From: Pseudomonas putida W15Oct28
GTDB lineage: Bacteria > Pseudomonadota > Gammaproteobacteria > Pseudomonadales > Pseudomonadaceae
Assembly: GCF_000708715.2 (NCBI RefSeq)
Contig: NZ_JENB01000040.1
Location: forward strand, 1-46,151
DNA length: 46,151 nt
Direction of reading: 5' to 3'
The first letter of the stretch is position 1, and each line of letters begins with the position of its first letter. The notes under the pieces were generated by a model, which saw only the letters and a list, made by a program, of their open reading frames with translations, was not told the DNA's origin and did not search any database. The position numbers were made by a program, and so were the translations under genes. Shown here piece after piece: positions 1-8,403 of this stretch.

Positions 1-61
1 ATTGATAGTGCGGCTAAATGCGATGCTCAAGACCGGAACGCCCTGGAAGGAGCAAATAGCT

Positions 62-160
62 CACTCGTAGGAGCAAGCCTTGCTGGCGTTGCCCGGCACA
101 GCCGGGCCTAGGGCGCTACGCCCCCCATCGCCGGCGAGGCCAGCTTCCACAAGAAGACAG
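62..160. repeat. Degenerate REP-like inverted repeat
   Basis: The left arm GTAGGAGCAAGCCTTGCTGG near 67 is imperfectly complementary to the right arm that ends in GAGGCCAGCTTCCAC near 160. An inner GC-rich palindrome (GCCCGGC-ACA-GCCGGGC) lies near 91-107. It looks like a decayed member of the GTAGGAGC repeat family seen elsewhere in the window. The 321 bases before the first gene hold only this and the next repeat; I see no gene in them. Confidence 0.5.
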
Positions 161-203
161 TTGCTCCCACAGGTACATCGCAGGCTTCAGGCTTATGCAG
201 TAC

Positions 204-291
204 CTGTGGGAGCGGGCGTGCCCGCGAACACCGGCGAAGCTGGTGCCATTCACCGCGTTGGATTCTTCGCGGGTGAACCCGCTCCTACAGG
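204..291. repeat. REPIN, family I (REP doublet)
   Basis: Two REP units face each other: CTGTGGGAGCGGGCGTGCCC at the left and a right arm with GGGTGAACCCGCTCCTACAG. Each unit carries its own small palindrome. This is the Pseudomonas REPIN layout, thought to be moved by a chromosomal RAYT transposase, which is not in this window. The left flank, with its GCAGTAC-containing spacer, is shared with the cluster near 31640-31680. Confidence 0.8.
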
Positions 292-321
292 GGGATAGAC
301 CGTTGCTCTTGCGTCAATGGG

Positions 322-2466
322 TCAAGCGCCTATGCAAAGGTCGTTCAGTCGGGTTGCCACATCCCTTTGCGAGTACTGCCGGAAGGCATCTGAAATGACG
401 GTGATCAGTTGCGCGTCCCTGATCGGGTCCAGCCCCGGAAAACGCTTGCCGTTGCAATCAATGTCATGGGTAAGCACGGCCTCTACGCTGGCGTCATTTT
501 CCCTGTAAACCTGCCTGATGGCCTGGGCTTCCAGCGCCTTGTCGTCTTTGCAGTGCAGGGCATGGTGAATGGCCAGTGCCGCGCCAAACGCCAGCGCCGG
601 GGTGCCAATGCCATGCTTGCGCGCAAGGTCGATGCTGCTGAGGATGCGTTCGTTGCGCTGAAGCTTGCGCAACGGGTCGCGCCCCACCCGGGCACAAGGG
701 TCTTTGAACGAGGTTGTACAGCGTTCCAGGAAGGTATCGGCAAACTGGCTGACTACCTCCGCCATCTGCGGGTACTCCGCCACCAGCGCGGGCCCGACTT
801 CCTGGCGAATCAGGCGTTCGGCCAGTTCGCTCACGCGTGCATCGCCCATACCCTGGCCTACCGAGTCATGGCCCAAGAGGCTTGCGTACCAGGCAACGAT
901 GGCATGCGGGCCGTTCCACAGGCGGTTCTTGATGACCTGGATCTGGGTGATGTCCGGCACCGTCTTTACCTGGCGCAGGCGTTCGAGCAGGTCGCTGCCG
1001 TGCTCTACGTACAGCGGCATGTCGGGTTCGCTGTTGAACAGTATCAGGTGCAGCTGGCTCATCGCGCTGCTGGGCTGGGCGAAGGGCCTGAAGCGCCCGA
1101 TCAGTCGTTCGTATTCAGGCAGTGGCGTGGATGCCTTTGTGGCGACTGCCGGCTCGTCTTCCAGGCTGTTCTGGAACATCTGCGACTTGATGCGCAGTTG
1201 CCGCACCAGTGCGTCGTTGCTGAGCTTGGAGACGATGCGGCTGACGACTGTTTCGGCGAAATGGGTTTTTTCCAGCACCTGTTGGCCGATGGCTGGCGGG
1301 CACAGCAATGCCAGCTCCGCTTGCACATGCCGGCGCACGAACGCGGCGCCGCCCACCTTGTTCAGCACGATCAGCAACGTCAGCTCACGGCCGCGTCGTT
1401 CGAAGCGTTGCAGCAGCCCCTTGGCAATCACCTTCGCCTGGTTGCGGATGGCCTGTTCGGGGAGGCTCAGGCCGATGATTTCGGCCGTGGTGTACATGCC
1501 GATCACAGCATCGTCATCGTCCATGTCGATCATGCGCACGTTGTCGATGGTCTGGTCGAACGATGTAGCACCGTAGCGCACGCTGTAACGGCCGAACGCA
1601 TTGACGCTTTCGCGCAGCATGCGCGAGCGTGTCGCGGCGATGATTTCACACGGCCGGGTGTAGCCATCCCAATGGGAAAAGACCTGCGTCAGGTAGCCAC
1701 CCCCGATGGCGCCGAAACCATGAATGCCCACGCGGAACTGGTTCATGGAGGCCGGGAAGCTTTCGTTCAGTTCGGGCATGCCCAGGTCGGGAACGCACTC
1801 GCTCAGGTCGGCCAGGAACTCGGTCATGCTGCGGTAGGCCTTGAGCGCGGCTGCCTTGATCTCGGGGGTGGGTGGCTTGATGTCTTCAATCAGAATCGCC
1901 TGGCCTTCTGCATGGATGGCCGAGAGCATGCCGTTCTCCGAATCCTCGACCATGAAGCATTGGCCCGGCTCGCAATTGAGCGCGCGGGCGGCTTTCAGGA
2001 ATATCTCGGGGTGGGGTTTGCCTTGGCTGACTTCATCGCCGCAGACGGTGATGTCGAAGTACTTCAGCACGTTGGCGTTGATCAGGTATTCCTCGGCAAT
2101 GGCACGGCGGCTGGAGGTGGCCACTGCCATGGTCAGGCCAGATTTGCGCAGGCGCTCGAGCACTTCCAGCAGGCCGGCCTTGATCGGTACGCCGTGATTG
2201 CGCACGTAGTCCAGCTCAAGTTCATCCGCGCGTTTGCGGATCTCGGCGTATGGGAAGTCTTCACCGTTATGCGCCTTGGCCAGGGCTTCTGCCTTGGTCG
2301 CGCTCAGGCCCAGCGAGCCGATCAATGTGTCCTCGCTCAGCGCTTTGCCGAAGATTTCCAGCGAGGCTTGCTTCAGTGTTTTGAAGCGCAAGCGTTCGGT
2401 GTCGAAGAGGGTGCCATCCATATCGAAGATGGCGCTGAGAATCTGTTTACCTTGAAATAAAAGCAT
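322..2466 (-). CDS. mtlD: Bifunctional mannitol-1-phosphate dehydrogenase/phosphatase (HAD + polyol dehydrogenase fusion)
   Basis: A 714-residue two-domain enzyme. Residues 1 to about 210 form a HAD phosphatase: DMDGT with Asp15 and Asp17, VATSS, GKPHPEIF, and the acidic VEDSENG. From about residue 241 a mannitol dehydrogenase-family unit begins with a GFGAIGG nucleotide-binding loop; further on, KNRLWNGPH fits the family's catalytic Lys/His motif. In Acinetobacter, proteins of this layout reduce fructose-6-phosphate to mannitol-1-phosphate and dephosphorylate it, so mannitol accumulates as a compatible solute in salt. I infer the same cytosolic role here. The start at 2466 follows AGGGGCA at good spacing; the frame stays open 15 codons further but without a ribosome site. 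No mannitol PTS or transport gene is adjacent, which favours synthesis over catabolism. Domain assignment is firm; the osmotic role is inferred. Confidence 0.85.
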   Translation of the reverse strand: MLLFQGKQILSAIFDMDGTLFDTERLRFKTLKQASLEIFGKALSEDTLIGSLGLSATKAEALAKAHNGEDFPYAEIRKRADELELDYVRNHGVPIKAGLLEVLERLRKSGLTMAVATSSRRAIAEEYLINANVLKYFDITVCGDEVSQGKPHPEIFLKAARALNCEPGQCFMVEDSENGMLSAIHAEGQAILIEDIKPPTPEIKAAALKAYRSMTEFLADLSECVPDLGMPELNESFPASMNQFRVGIHGFGAIGGGYLTQVFSHWDGYTRPCEIIAATRSRMLRESVNAFGRYSVRYGATSFDQTIDNVRMIDMDDDDAVIGMYTTAEIIGLSLPEQAIRNQAKVIAKGLLQRFERRGRELTLLIVLNKVGGAAFVRRHVQAELALLCPPAIGQQVLEKTHFAETVVSRIVSKLSNDALVRQLRIKSQMFQNSLEDEPAVATKASTPLPEYERLIGRFRPFAQPSSAMSQLHLILFNSEPDMPLYVEHGSDLLERLRQVKTVPDITQIQVIKNRLWNGPHAIVAWYASLLGHDSVGQGMGDARVSELAERLIRQEVGPALVAEYPQMAEVVSQFADTFLERCTTSFKDPCARVGRDPLRKLQRNERILSSIDLARKHGIGTPALAFGAALAIHHALHCKDDKALEAQAIRQVYRENDASVEAVLTHDIDCNGKRFPGLDPIRDAQLITVISDAFRQYSQRDVATRLNDLCIGA

Positions 2467-2861
2467 TGAGTGTTGCCCCTGTGGGTGCGTCAGACATCTC
2501 GCCTGTAGCAAGCGAGTACGGCGTGTGAGCTGCAGCGTCGGCAGTCAGGTCGGGGGCACGCGTTTGTCAGGTGCACGCTCAGGCGTGACGCAGAGATAAG
2601 GCGGGGCGGAGCGGGGAGTGCAGAGGAGGTTTGCAACCTTTGAGGCAAGGCGGGCGGCTGGTTTGGCCTTGAGGTCACGCCCACTGGCTGCAGTCGGTTT
2701 TGCAGGCAGTGGGCGCAAATAGCGATGGATACGTGTGATTCCAAGCATAAGGTGCTTTGCTTCCTTTTCGTCATGGGTGATCCTTTTTCAGCCTTGCACG
2801 TATGCGCCGCGACATGCAAGGCTTGGCCTTTCGCTCGAATCCCGCAACAAGGTGAACCGCA
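2467..2861. other. Intergenic region with an inverted repeat ahead of the DUF3144 gene
   Basis: 395 bases without a convincing gene. A perfect 9-bp inverted repeat, AGCCTTGCA at 2790-2798 and TGCAAGGCT at 2815-2823, lies in the presumed leader of the downstream gene. A minus-strand ATG at 2775 has a fair ribosome site (AAAGGATCACCC), but the frame behind it lacks the GC-rich third codon positions of its neighbours, so I do not call it. Confidence 0.5.
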
Positions 2862-3158
2862 ATGACCAAAGCTACCGACCAGGCGTTTTATGACCGTGCC
2901 GATGCGCACATCGAACTGGCAAACCAGCAGATCGAAAAGTTCGAGGACCTGGGCAAGGTAAGCGCCTCGCTGACCTTCGGTGCCGCGCGCTTCAGCGCCT
3001 GGATGAGCGCCCGCAGCTTCAAGAGCGGCGCCGAGCTTGGCGCCGCGCGCGAGGAGATTCTGAAGTACTTCTGCGAGCAGTACCGGATGATGCTCGAGGA
3101 CAACCTCGACGAGCATATCGAGCATTTTGACCAGTACATGCTGGGCAAGAACGACTGA
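2862..3158 (+). CDS. DUF3144 family protein
   Basis: A 98-residue soluble protein with the DUF3144 pattern: FYDRADAHIELAN near the N terminus, then GKVSASLTFGAARFSAW, and an acidic C-terminal helix ending EHIEHFDQYMLGKND. The family is widespread in Proteobacteria and has no established biochemical role that I know of. The start follows CAAGGTGAACCGC at normal spacing. No signal peptide or membrane segment is visible. It stands alone between mtlD on the other strand and a REP repeat, so the context does not suggest a pathway. Length matches the family (about 80-100 residues). Confidence 0.85.
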   Translation: MTKATDQAFYDRADAHIELANQQIEKFEDLGKVSASLTFGAARFSAWMSARSFKSGAELGAAREEILKYFCEQYRMMLEDNLDEHIEHFDQYMLGKND

Positions 3159-3233
3159 GGCTGCAGGTCGAAAGCTCGCCGCATTCCTTGTGATAGCAAC
3201 TGTCTTGTTCAAATGCCAAGAGCTTGCGCGATC

Positions 3234-3323
3234 CCTGTGGGAGCGGGCGTGCCCGCGAACACGGGCGAAGCCCGTGCCATCCACCCCACAGCCTGCTTCG
3301 CGGGCATGCCCGCTCCCACAGGG
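3234..3323. repeat. REPIN, family I, with extended left flank
   Basis: CTGTGGGAGCGGGCGTGCCC on the left is mirrored by CGGGCATGCCCGCTCCCACAG on the right, with a second GGGC/GCCC palindrome near the middle. About 40 bp to the left, GCAACTGTCTTGTTCAAA (3196-3213) is repeated at 31513-31530 in front of another copy, so the repeated unit is longer than the REP doublet. Confidence 0.85.
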
Positions 3324-3396
3324 ATAGCGTATCGCTGCGCTCAACGCTGAGCCTGTGGGTGGTCACAGAGGTGGCAGCGGCAGGGTTGGCCAAGCC

Positions 3397-4290
3397 TCAA
3401 CGATGGGTCCATTTCTCCAGCAAGATCGACACGAACTTCTCCGCCGCTGGCGACAACGACGCGCCGCGGCGGTACACCAACCCCAGCGTGCGGCTAACCT
3501 GCGGCTCGATCAGCGGCACGCTCACCAGCGTCGGGTGGTCGGCGTCGGGCATGGCCAGGCTGGGCATGGCCGACACGCCCAGCCCGGCCTCGACCATGCC
3601 CAGCGATGTGGACAGGTGTTGCACTTCGTAGAACCATTTGGGCCGCAGGTTGAGCCCGGACAACGCGTGGTCCAGCAGCATGCGGTTGCCGCTCAGGCGG
3701 CCGACGCCGATCAGGCGGTAGTCAGCCAGTTCCGTCCAGGTAACGGAGGCCCGGTTCGCCAGTGGGTGGTCGCGCCTGCAGGCCAGCACAAAGTGCTCTT
3801 GCACCAGCGTGACAAACTCGATGTCCGGGTGCTGGCCGCTCATCATGTTGATGCCGAAGTCGGCCTCGCCGCGCAACACGGCTTCGAGCCCGTCGTTGGC
3901 GCTAAGGTCCAGCAGGCGAATGCGGATTTTCGGGTACTGCTCGTTGTAATCGCGGATCACCGATGGCAGGAAGTAGAACGCTGCGGTGGGAATGCAGGCG
4001 AGGGTAACCTGGCCGGTCTGGCGCTCGGCCAGCTCGCGGATGCTCAGGATCGAGTCTTCAAAATCATCCAGCAGGCGCCTGGCCTTGGGCAGGAAGTCGC
4101 GGCCCACGCTGGTCAGGCTGACCCGGCGGGTGGTGCGCTCCAGTAGCGAGGTGCCCAGGCCTTCCTCCAGCTTCTTGATCCGCCGACTCAAGGCCGGCTG
4201 GGACAGGTGAAGCGCTTCGGCGGCTTCGTGAAAACTGCCCAGTTCGGCGATTTTCACGAAAGATCTGATGTCTTGCAGCTCATATTCCAT
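3397..4290 (-). CDS. LysR-family transcriptional regulator of the adjacent carboxylate module
   Basis: A 297-residue LysR regulator. The N-terminal winged helix-turn-helix (about residues 5-63) contains FHEAAEALHLSQPALSRRIKKLE. The remaining 230 residues form the periplasmic-binding-protein-like effector domain, including GEADFGINM and GLGVSAMP. The start at 4290 (MEYELQDIRSF) is chosen because family proteins begin a few residues before the helix-turn-helix; the frame is open 16 codons further upstream. It is divergent from the PrpF/GalD-like gene with 147 bp between starts, the usual arrangement of a LysR activator and its target. In P. putida GalR controls a galD gene, but the other gal genes are missing here. 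The effector is probably a di- or tricarboxylate; this is inference from context only. Confidence 0.9.
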   Translation of the reverse strand: MEYELQDIRSFVKIAELGSFHEAAEALHLSQPALSRRIKKLEEGLGTSLLERTTRRVSLTSVGRDFLPKARRLLDDFEDSILSIRELAERQTGQVTLACIPTAAFYFLPSVIRDYNEQYPKIRIRLLDLSANDGLEAVLRGEADFGINMMSGQHPDIEFVTLVQEHFVLACRRDHPLANRASVTWTELADYRLIGVGRLSGNRMLLDHALSGLNLRPKWFYEVQHLSTSLGMVEAGLGVSAMPSLAMPDADHPTLVSVPLIEPQVSRTLGLVYRRGASLSPAAEKFVSILLEKWTHR

Positions 4291-4437
4291 AAGAAAACCC
4301 GCTACTGTCGCCGTGCTTGATTGATGTTTGAATCGCAATAATGGCTACGATATTTGCATTGGATTGATTTATCCATGCCTGTCACTCTTTTGCTCACAGC
4401 ATCAATGATGTCCATTGATCAACAAGAGTGCAAAATC
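4291..4437. promoter_or_regulatory. Divergent LysR/PrpF-like promoter region
   Basis: 147 bp between divergent starts. An imperfect dyad built on CGCAATA and TATTTGCAT, flanking AATGGCTACGA (about 4334-4362), has the size of a LysR-type site, but the arms match only in part. I could not single out convincing -35 and -10 boxes. Confidence 0.3.
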
Positions 4438-5517
4438 ATGCAACGAATTCCTTGCGTACTCATGCGCGGTGGTACCTCGAAAGGGCCGTTCTTCCACGCC
4501 TGGGACCTGCCTGCCAATGTGGTCGAACGCGACGAGTTGCTGATCAACCTGATGGGCTCTGGCCATGAGCTGGAAATCGATGGCATCGGTGGCGGCAGCC
4601 CGCAAACCAGCAAGGTGGCAATCGTCAGCCCTTCGTTGCACCCCGAGGCTGATGTCGATTACCTGTTCGTTCAGGTGATGGTTGCCCAGCGCCGCGTCGA
4701 CACCGCGCCCAATTGCGGCAACATGCTGTGCGCCGTGGGCCCGTTCGCCATCGAGCAAGGCCTGGTGAAAGGCCAGGATGGCAAGACCCTGGTCCGCATC
4801 CGCAACCTGAACACCGGTACCTTGGTCAATTCGCTGGTGGAAACCCCCGGCGGTATCGTGCGCTACGAAGGCCGCACGGCAATCGATGGCGTACCGGGCA
4901 CTGCCGCCCCGGTGCACCTGACCTTCCTCGATGCAGTGGGTAGCAAGACCGGCAAACTGTTCCCCACCGGCAAGGCCACGGATCTGATCGATGGCGTACC
5001 GGTAACCTGCATCGACATGGCCATGCCCATGATGGTCGTGCAAGCCAGTCAACTGGGGGTGACCGGATCGGAAACCCCTGCAGAACTCGATGGCAATGAC
5101 CCACTGCTCAAGCGCCTTGAAACGCTGCGCCTGAAAGCGGGCAAGGCCATGGGCCTTGGCGACGTCAGTGGCATGGTAATCCCCAAGCCGGTGCTGGTGT
5201 CTGCGCCACGCTACGACGGCACGTTGCAGGTGCGTTACTTCATGCCGCACAACTGCCACCGTGCGTTGGCCATCACCGGGGCGGTAGGGCTGGCGACTGC
5301 CTGCGTCAGCCCCGGCACGGTAATCGCCGACCTGCTTGGCGAGGGTGCCCGGCAGTTGACCGAAGTGCGCCTGGAGCACCCGAGCGGCGGTATCGATGTG
5401 GCGCTGTCGCGCAGTGGTGCCGACGGCAAGACGACCCAGGTGTCGGTAGTGCGAACTGCCCGGCGGCTCTTCTCAGGCTTTGTCTACGCGCCTACCTTGC
5501 GCAGGCTGGCGGGGTAG
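4438..5517 (+). CDS. PrpF/GalD-family isomerase (4-oxalomesaconate tautomerase-like)
   Basis: A 359-residue cytosolic protein of the PrpF (DUF453) family, two diaminopimelate-epimerase-like halves. Family marks are MRGGTSKGPFF (residues 8-18), EIDGIGGGSPQTSKVAIV, the cysteine motif PNCGNMLCAVGPFA, VTCIDMAMPMM, and AITGAVGLATAC in the second half. Members shift double bonds in unsaturated tricarboxylates: PrpF on 2-methyl-trans-aconitate, GalD on 4-oxalomesaconate, others on aconitate. Remembered P. putida GalD is recognisably similar, but no gallate dioxygenase, GalB or GalC is nearby, so gallate use is unlikely. With CitMHS and porin genes downstream, an aconitate-type substrate is my inference. 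The ATG at 4438 starts the conserved N terminus (MQRIPCVLMRGG). It is 74 bp from the following symporter gene and probably cotranscribed with it. Confidence 0.85.
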   Translation: MQRIPCVLMRGGTSKGPFFHAWDLPANVVERDELLINLMGSGHELEIDGIGGGSPQTSKVAIVSPSLHPEADVDYLFVQVMVAQRRVDTAPNCGNMLCAVGPFAIEQGLVKGQDGKTLVRIRNLNTGTLVNSLVETPGGIVRYEGRTAIDGVPGTAAPVHLTFLDAVGSKTGKLFPTGKATDLIDGVPVTCIDMAMPMMVVQASQLGVTGSETPAELDGNDPLLKRLETLRLKAGKAMGLGDVSGMVIPKPVLVSAPRYDGTLQVRYFMPHNCHRALAITGAVGLATACVSPGTVIADLLGEGARQLTEVRLEHPSGGIDVALSRSGADGKTTQVSVVRTARRLFSGFVYAPTLRRLAG

Positions 5518-5591
5518 TCAAAGGCGGCCCAGCTGCCTGCTTCACACATGCACCAAGCGCATCCGCACAATTTCAACAATGGTGATGCCCC

Positions 5592-6908
5592 ATGAAACTC
5601 GCCAAATCGCTGTATTTCCAGATCCTCTGCGCCGTCCTGCTGGGTGTACTGGTCGGTCACTTCTGGGCGCAACAGGCTGTTGCGCTCAAGCCCTTGGGCG
5701 ATGCCTTCATCAAGCTGATCAAGATGATGATCGCCCCGGTGGTGTTCTGCACCATTGTCACCGGCATCGCCGGAATGACCGACAAGCGCTCGCTGGGGCG
5801 CTTGATGAGCAAGACGTTGCTGTTGTTCCTGGGCCTCACGGTGGTGAGCCTGGTGATTGGCCTGGCAGCGGTTTACCTGTTCAAACCAGGTGCGGGCATG
5901 AACATCGACCCCGCCACCCTCAGCACCGAAGGCCTCAGCCAGTACACCGCCTCGGCAGCCAAGCTGGGCGTGGTCGATTTCTTCATGCACATCATTCCCG
6001 ATACTTTCATCGGTGCCTTCAACAAGGGCGAAGTGTTGCCGGTGCTGTTCATCGCCGTGCTCAGCGGCTTTGCCCTGTCGTCCATGGGGGACAAGGGCAA
6101 GCCAGTGCTGGATGTGCTGGAGTCTGCCTCGACCATGGTGTTCCGCATTTTTGGCTACCTGATGCGCTTTGCGCCGGTGGGTGCCTTTGGTGCGCTGGCT
6201 TTTACCGTCGGGCAGTACGGCATCACCTCGCTCGGTGCCCTGGCCAAGCTGGTGGGCACGCTGTACATCGCCTGTGCGTTCTTCGTACTGGTCGTACTGG
6301 GTGGCATCTGCCGTGCCCATGGTTTCAGCCTGTGGAAACTGCTGCGCTATTTCCGCGAGGAGTTCCTGGTGGTGCTGGGTACTTCGTCCACCGAACCGGT
6401 ACTGCCACGCATGCTGGAAAAGCTCGAGAAGCTGGGCTGCAAGAAGGGTGTGGTAGGCCTGGTGTTGCCAACCGGTTACTCGTTCAACCTTGATGGCACA
6501 GCCATCTACCTGTCGCTGGCGGCCATCTTCATCGCCCAGGCCTGCAACATCGACATCACCCTGGGGCAGACGCTGACCATGCTGGCGATCATGTTGCTGT
6601 CGTCCAAGGGCGCCGCCGGGGTGACAGGCAGTGGTTTCGTCGCCCTCGCCTCGACCCTGACCGTGATCCACGACATCCCGCTGGCTGGCCTGGCGCTGCT
6701 GATCGGCGTCGACCGCTTCATGTCCGAAGCCCGGGCCCTGACCAGCCTTGCCAGCAATGCGGTGGCCACCGTGGTGATCTCGCTGTCCGAGAATGCCTGT
6801 GAGCGGGAGACTCTGCTGCGCACGCTCAATGGTGAACAACCGGTACAGCCGGACTGCGCTGTTCCCGAACAGGCCGCCTGGCCCGCCGAGCCGCGCCGCC
6901 ACGGCTGA
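5592..6908 (+). CDS. DctA-type dicarboxylate:cation symporter (first copy)
   Basis: A 438-residue inner-membrane protein of the dicarboxylate/amino acid:cation symporter family (GltP/DctA fold). Signature parts are FIKLIKMMIAPVVFCTIVTG in an early helix, LGTSSTEPVLP in re-entrant hairpin 1 (about residue 260), PTGYSFNLDGTAIY (NLDGT at about 299-303) in the substrate- and cation-binding helix, and SSKGAAGVTGSGF in hairpin 2. Serine-rich hairpin 1 and NLDGT are those of C4-dicarboxylate carriers. The C terminus has a short hydrophilic Pro/Glu/Arg-rich tail. It lies between the PrpF-like isomerase and the CitMHS gene on one strand, fitting import of a C4 acid such as succinate, fumarate or malate, or of the module's own substrate. 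The start lacks a strong ribosome site; MKLAKSLYFQ matches the family N terminus. Confidence 0.9.
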   Translation: MKLAKSLYFQILCAVLLGVLVGHFWAQQAVALKPLGDAFIKLIKMMIAPVVFCTIVTGIAGMTDKRSLGRLMSKTLLLFLGLTVVSLVIGLAAVYLFKPGAGMNIDPATLSTEGLSQYTASAAKLGVVDFFMHIIPDTFIGAFNKGEVLPVLFIAVLSGFALSSMGDKGKPVLDVLESASTMVFRIFGYLMRFAPVGAFGALAFTVGQYGITSLGALAKLVGTLYIACAFFVLVVLGGICRAHGFSLWKLLRYFREEFLVVLGTSSTEPVLPRMLEKLEKLGCKKGVVGLVLPTGYSFNLDGTAIYLSLAAIFIAQACNIDITLGQTLTMLAIMLLSSKGAAGVTGSGFVALASTLTVIHDIPLAGLALLIGVDRFMSEARALTSLASNAVATVVISLSENACERETLLRTLNGEQPVQPDCAVPEQAAWPAEPRRHG

Positions 6909-6943
6909 ACGCCCTTTGCATTACTGAACATTGACTTAGAATT

Positions 6944-6972
6944 CCACTCAGCGTCGCAGCGATGCCGAGTGG
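6944..6972 (+). other. Intercistronic hairpin, dctA-like/citMHS
   Basis: CCACTC at 6944-6949 pairs with GAGTGG at 6967-6972, and GCGTCGC with GCGATGC inside, giving a GC-rich hairpin in the 123-bp gap. There is no T-tract after it, so it is more likely an RNA-stability or partial attenuation element than a full terminator. Confidence 0.5.
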
Positions 6973-7031
6973 GGTTGGAGGCTGCCTGCCCGGCGGGCGG
7001 CCACGCACAATAAAAACAAGAGAGAAAGACC

Positions 7032-8336
7032 ATGCTCGCACTCCTGGGCCTGATCATGGTGGTGACCTTCACCTACCTGATCATGAGCAAACGCCTGTCG
7101 CCTATCGTTGCGCTGACCGTTGTCCCGATCGTCTTCGCCGTCATCGGCGGCTTTGCCCCCGAACTCGGCAAGATGATGCTCGACGGCCTGAAGATGGTCG
7201 CGCCATCGGCAGCCTTGCTGCTGTTTGCCATCCTGTTCTTCGGCCTGATGATCGATGCCGGCCTGTTCGATCCGCTGATCCGCAAGATCCTCAAGCGGGT
7301 AAACGGCGACCCGGTCAAGATCGCCATCGGCACTGCACTGCTGTCACTGCTGGTGGCGCTGGACGGTGACGGCACGACCACCTACATGATCACCTGTGCC
7401 GCCATGCTGCCACTCTACAAGCGTATCGGCATGAACCCGATGATCCTGGCCACGGTGTCGATGCTGTCGCTGAGCATCATGAGCGGCCTGAGCCCCTGGG
7501 GCGGGCCGGCCACGCGGGCCATCGCCGCGCTTGGGCTGGACGCCAGCGAGTACTTCATCCCGATGCTGCCGACCATGATCGGCGGTGCGGCCTGGGTGGT
7601 GTTCACGGCCTTCCTGCTGGGGCGCACCGAACGCCGCCGTATCGGCAACATCGCCCTGGAGTCCGGTGGTGGCAACTGCTACATCAAGGAAATCCTTGGC
7701 GACAACCCTTACAAGCGCCCGCGCCTGGCCTATGTGAACCTGTTGCTGGTGATCGCCGTCATGACCGCACTGGTGATGGGGCTGATGCATGCCGCCATCC
7801 TGTTCATGATCGGCTTCGTCGCCGCGCTGATGATCAACTACCCCCAGCTGGAGCTGCAGAAGGAACGCATTCTGGCGCATTCGGGTAACGCCATGACGGT
7901 GGTGCTGCTGGTGTTTGCCGCGGGTATCTTTGCCGGGATCTTCTCGGGTACCAAGATGGTCGACGCCCTGGCGCAAACCCTGGTGGACTGGATTCCCGAA
8001 GAGTGGAGCCACTGGTTCCCGCTGGTGGTGGCGCTGACCAGTATGCCGCTGACCTTCGTGCTGTCCAACGACGCCTACTACTTCGGCGTGGTGCCTATCC
8101 TGGCCAACGCCGCAGCGGCGTATGGCATCGACCCGCTGGAAATTGCCCGCGCCTCGGTACTCGGCCAACCGGTGCACCTGATGAGCCCGCTGGTGGCTTC
8201 GACGTTGCTGCTGGTCGGCATGGTCGACCGTGACATTGGTGACTTCCAGAAGGCCACCTTCAAGTGGGCCGTGCTCACGTCGCTGGTGATCACCGCGCTG
8301 GCGCTGCTCACAGGGGCCTTGTCCTTCTTCGTTTGA
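7032..8336 (+). CDS. CitMHS-family citrate (metal-citrate):proton symporter
   Basis: A 434-residue, highly hydrophobic inner-membrane transporter of the CitMHS family, which imports citrate complexed with divalent metal together with protons. Seen: an N-terminal helix MLALLGLIMVVTFTYLIMSKR, the motif VALDGDGTTTYMITCAAMLPLY, SGLSPWGGPATR, a central hydrophilic loop (about residues 195-230), and in the second half FVLSNDAYYFGVVPILA and LGQPVHLMSPLVAS. Length is normal for the family. The ATG at 7032 follows AAGAGAGAAAGACC. It sits between the DctA-like symporter and an OprD porin, so outer-membrane and inner-membrane routes for a citrate-like acid are encoded together. Whether it prefers Mg- or Ca-type complexes cannot be told from sequence. 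Confidence 0.9.
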   Translation: MLALLGLIMVVTFTYLIMSKRLSPIVALTVVPIVFAVIGGFAPELGKMMLDGLKMVAPSAALLLFAILFFGLMIDAGLFDPLIRKILKRVNGDPVKIAIGTALLSLLVALDGDGTTTYMITCAAMLPLYKRIGMNPMILATVSMLSLSIMSGLSPWGGPATRAIAALGLDASEYFIPMLPTMIGGAAWVVFTAFLLGRTERRRIGNIALESGGGNCYIKEILGDNPYKRPRLAYVNLLLVIAVMTALVMGLMHAAILFMIGFVAALMINYPQLELQKERILAHSGNAMTVVLLVFAAGIFAGIFSGTKMVDALAQTLVDWIPEEWSHWFPLVVALTSMPLTFVLSNDAYYFGVVPILANAAAAYGIDPLEIARASVLGQPVHLMSPLVASTLLLVGMVDRDIGDFQKATFKWAVLTSLVITALALLTGALSFFV

Positions 8337-8343
8337 GCGTTAC

Positions 8344-8363
8344 CGGGCGCTGCCTGGCGCCCG
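8344..8363 (+). other. Intercistronic hairpin, citMHS/porin
   Basis: A perfect 7-bp stem, CGGGCGC-TGCCTG-GCGCCCG, directly after the CitMHS stop codon. It has no T-tract. The porin start is 41 bp further on. Confidence 0.6.
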
Positions 8364-8403
8364 CACCTTGTGCATCCTGAAAACAACAACAAGAGTACCG
8401 ACC

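Noticed and set aside
409..2460. 683-codon open frame opposite mtlD
   Set aside because: A mirror of the real gene's GC-rich third positions; the translation has no family motifs, while the minus strand has complete HAD and dehydrogenase motifs.
2490..2775. Minus-strand small genes beginning at 2775 or 2748
   Set aside because: The ATG at 2775 has a fair ribosome site, but neither frame shows the codon bias of the neighbours or a known family. A frameshifted remnant cannot be excluded.
4438..5517. Assignment as galD of a gallate pathway
   Set aside because: Sequence family fits, but no other gallate gene is in the flanking 9 kb on either side that could be checked here; kept as PrpF/GalD-like.
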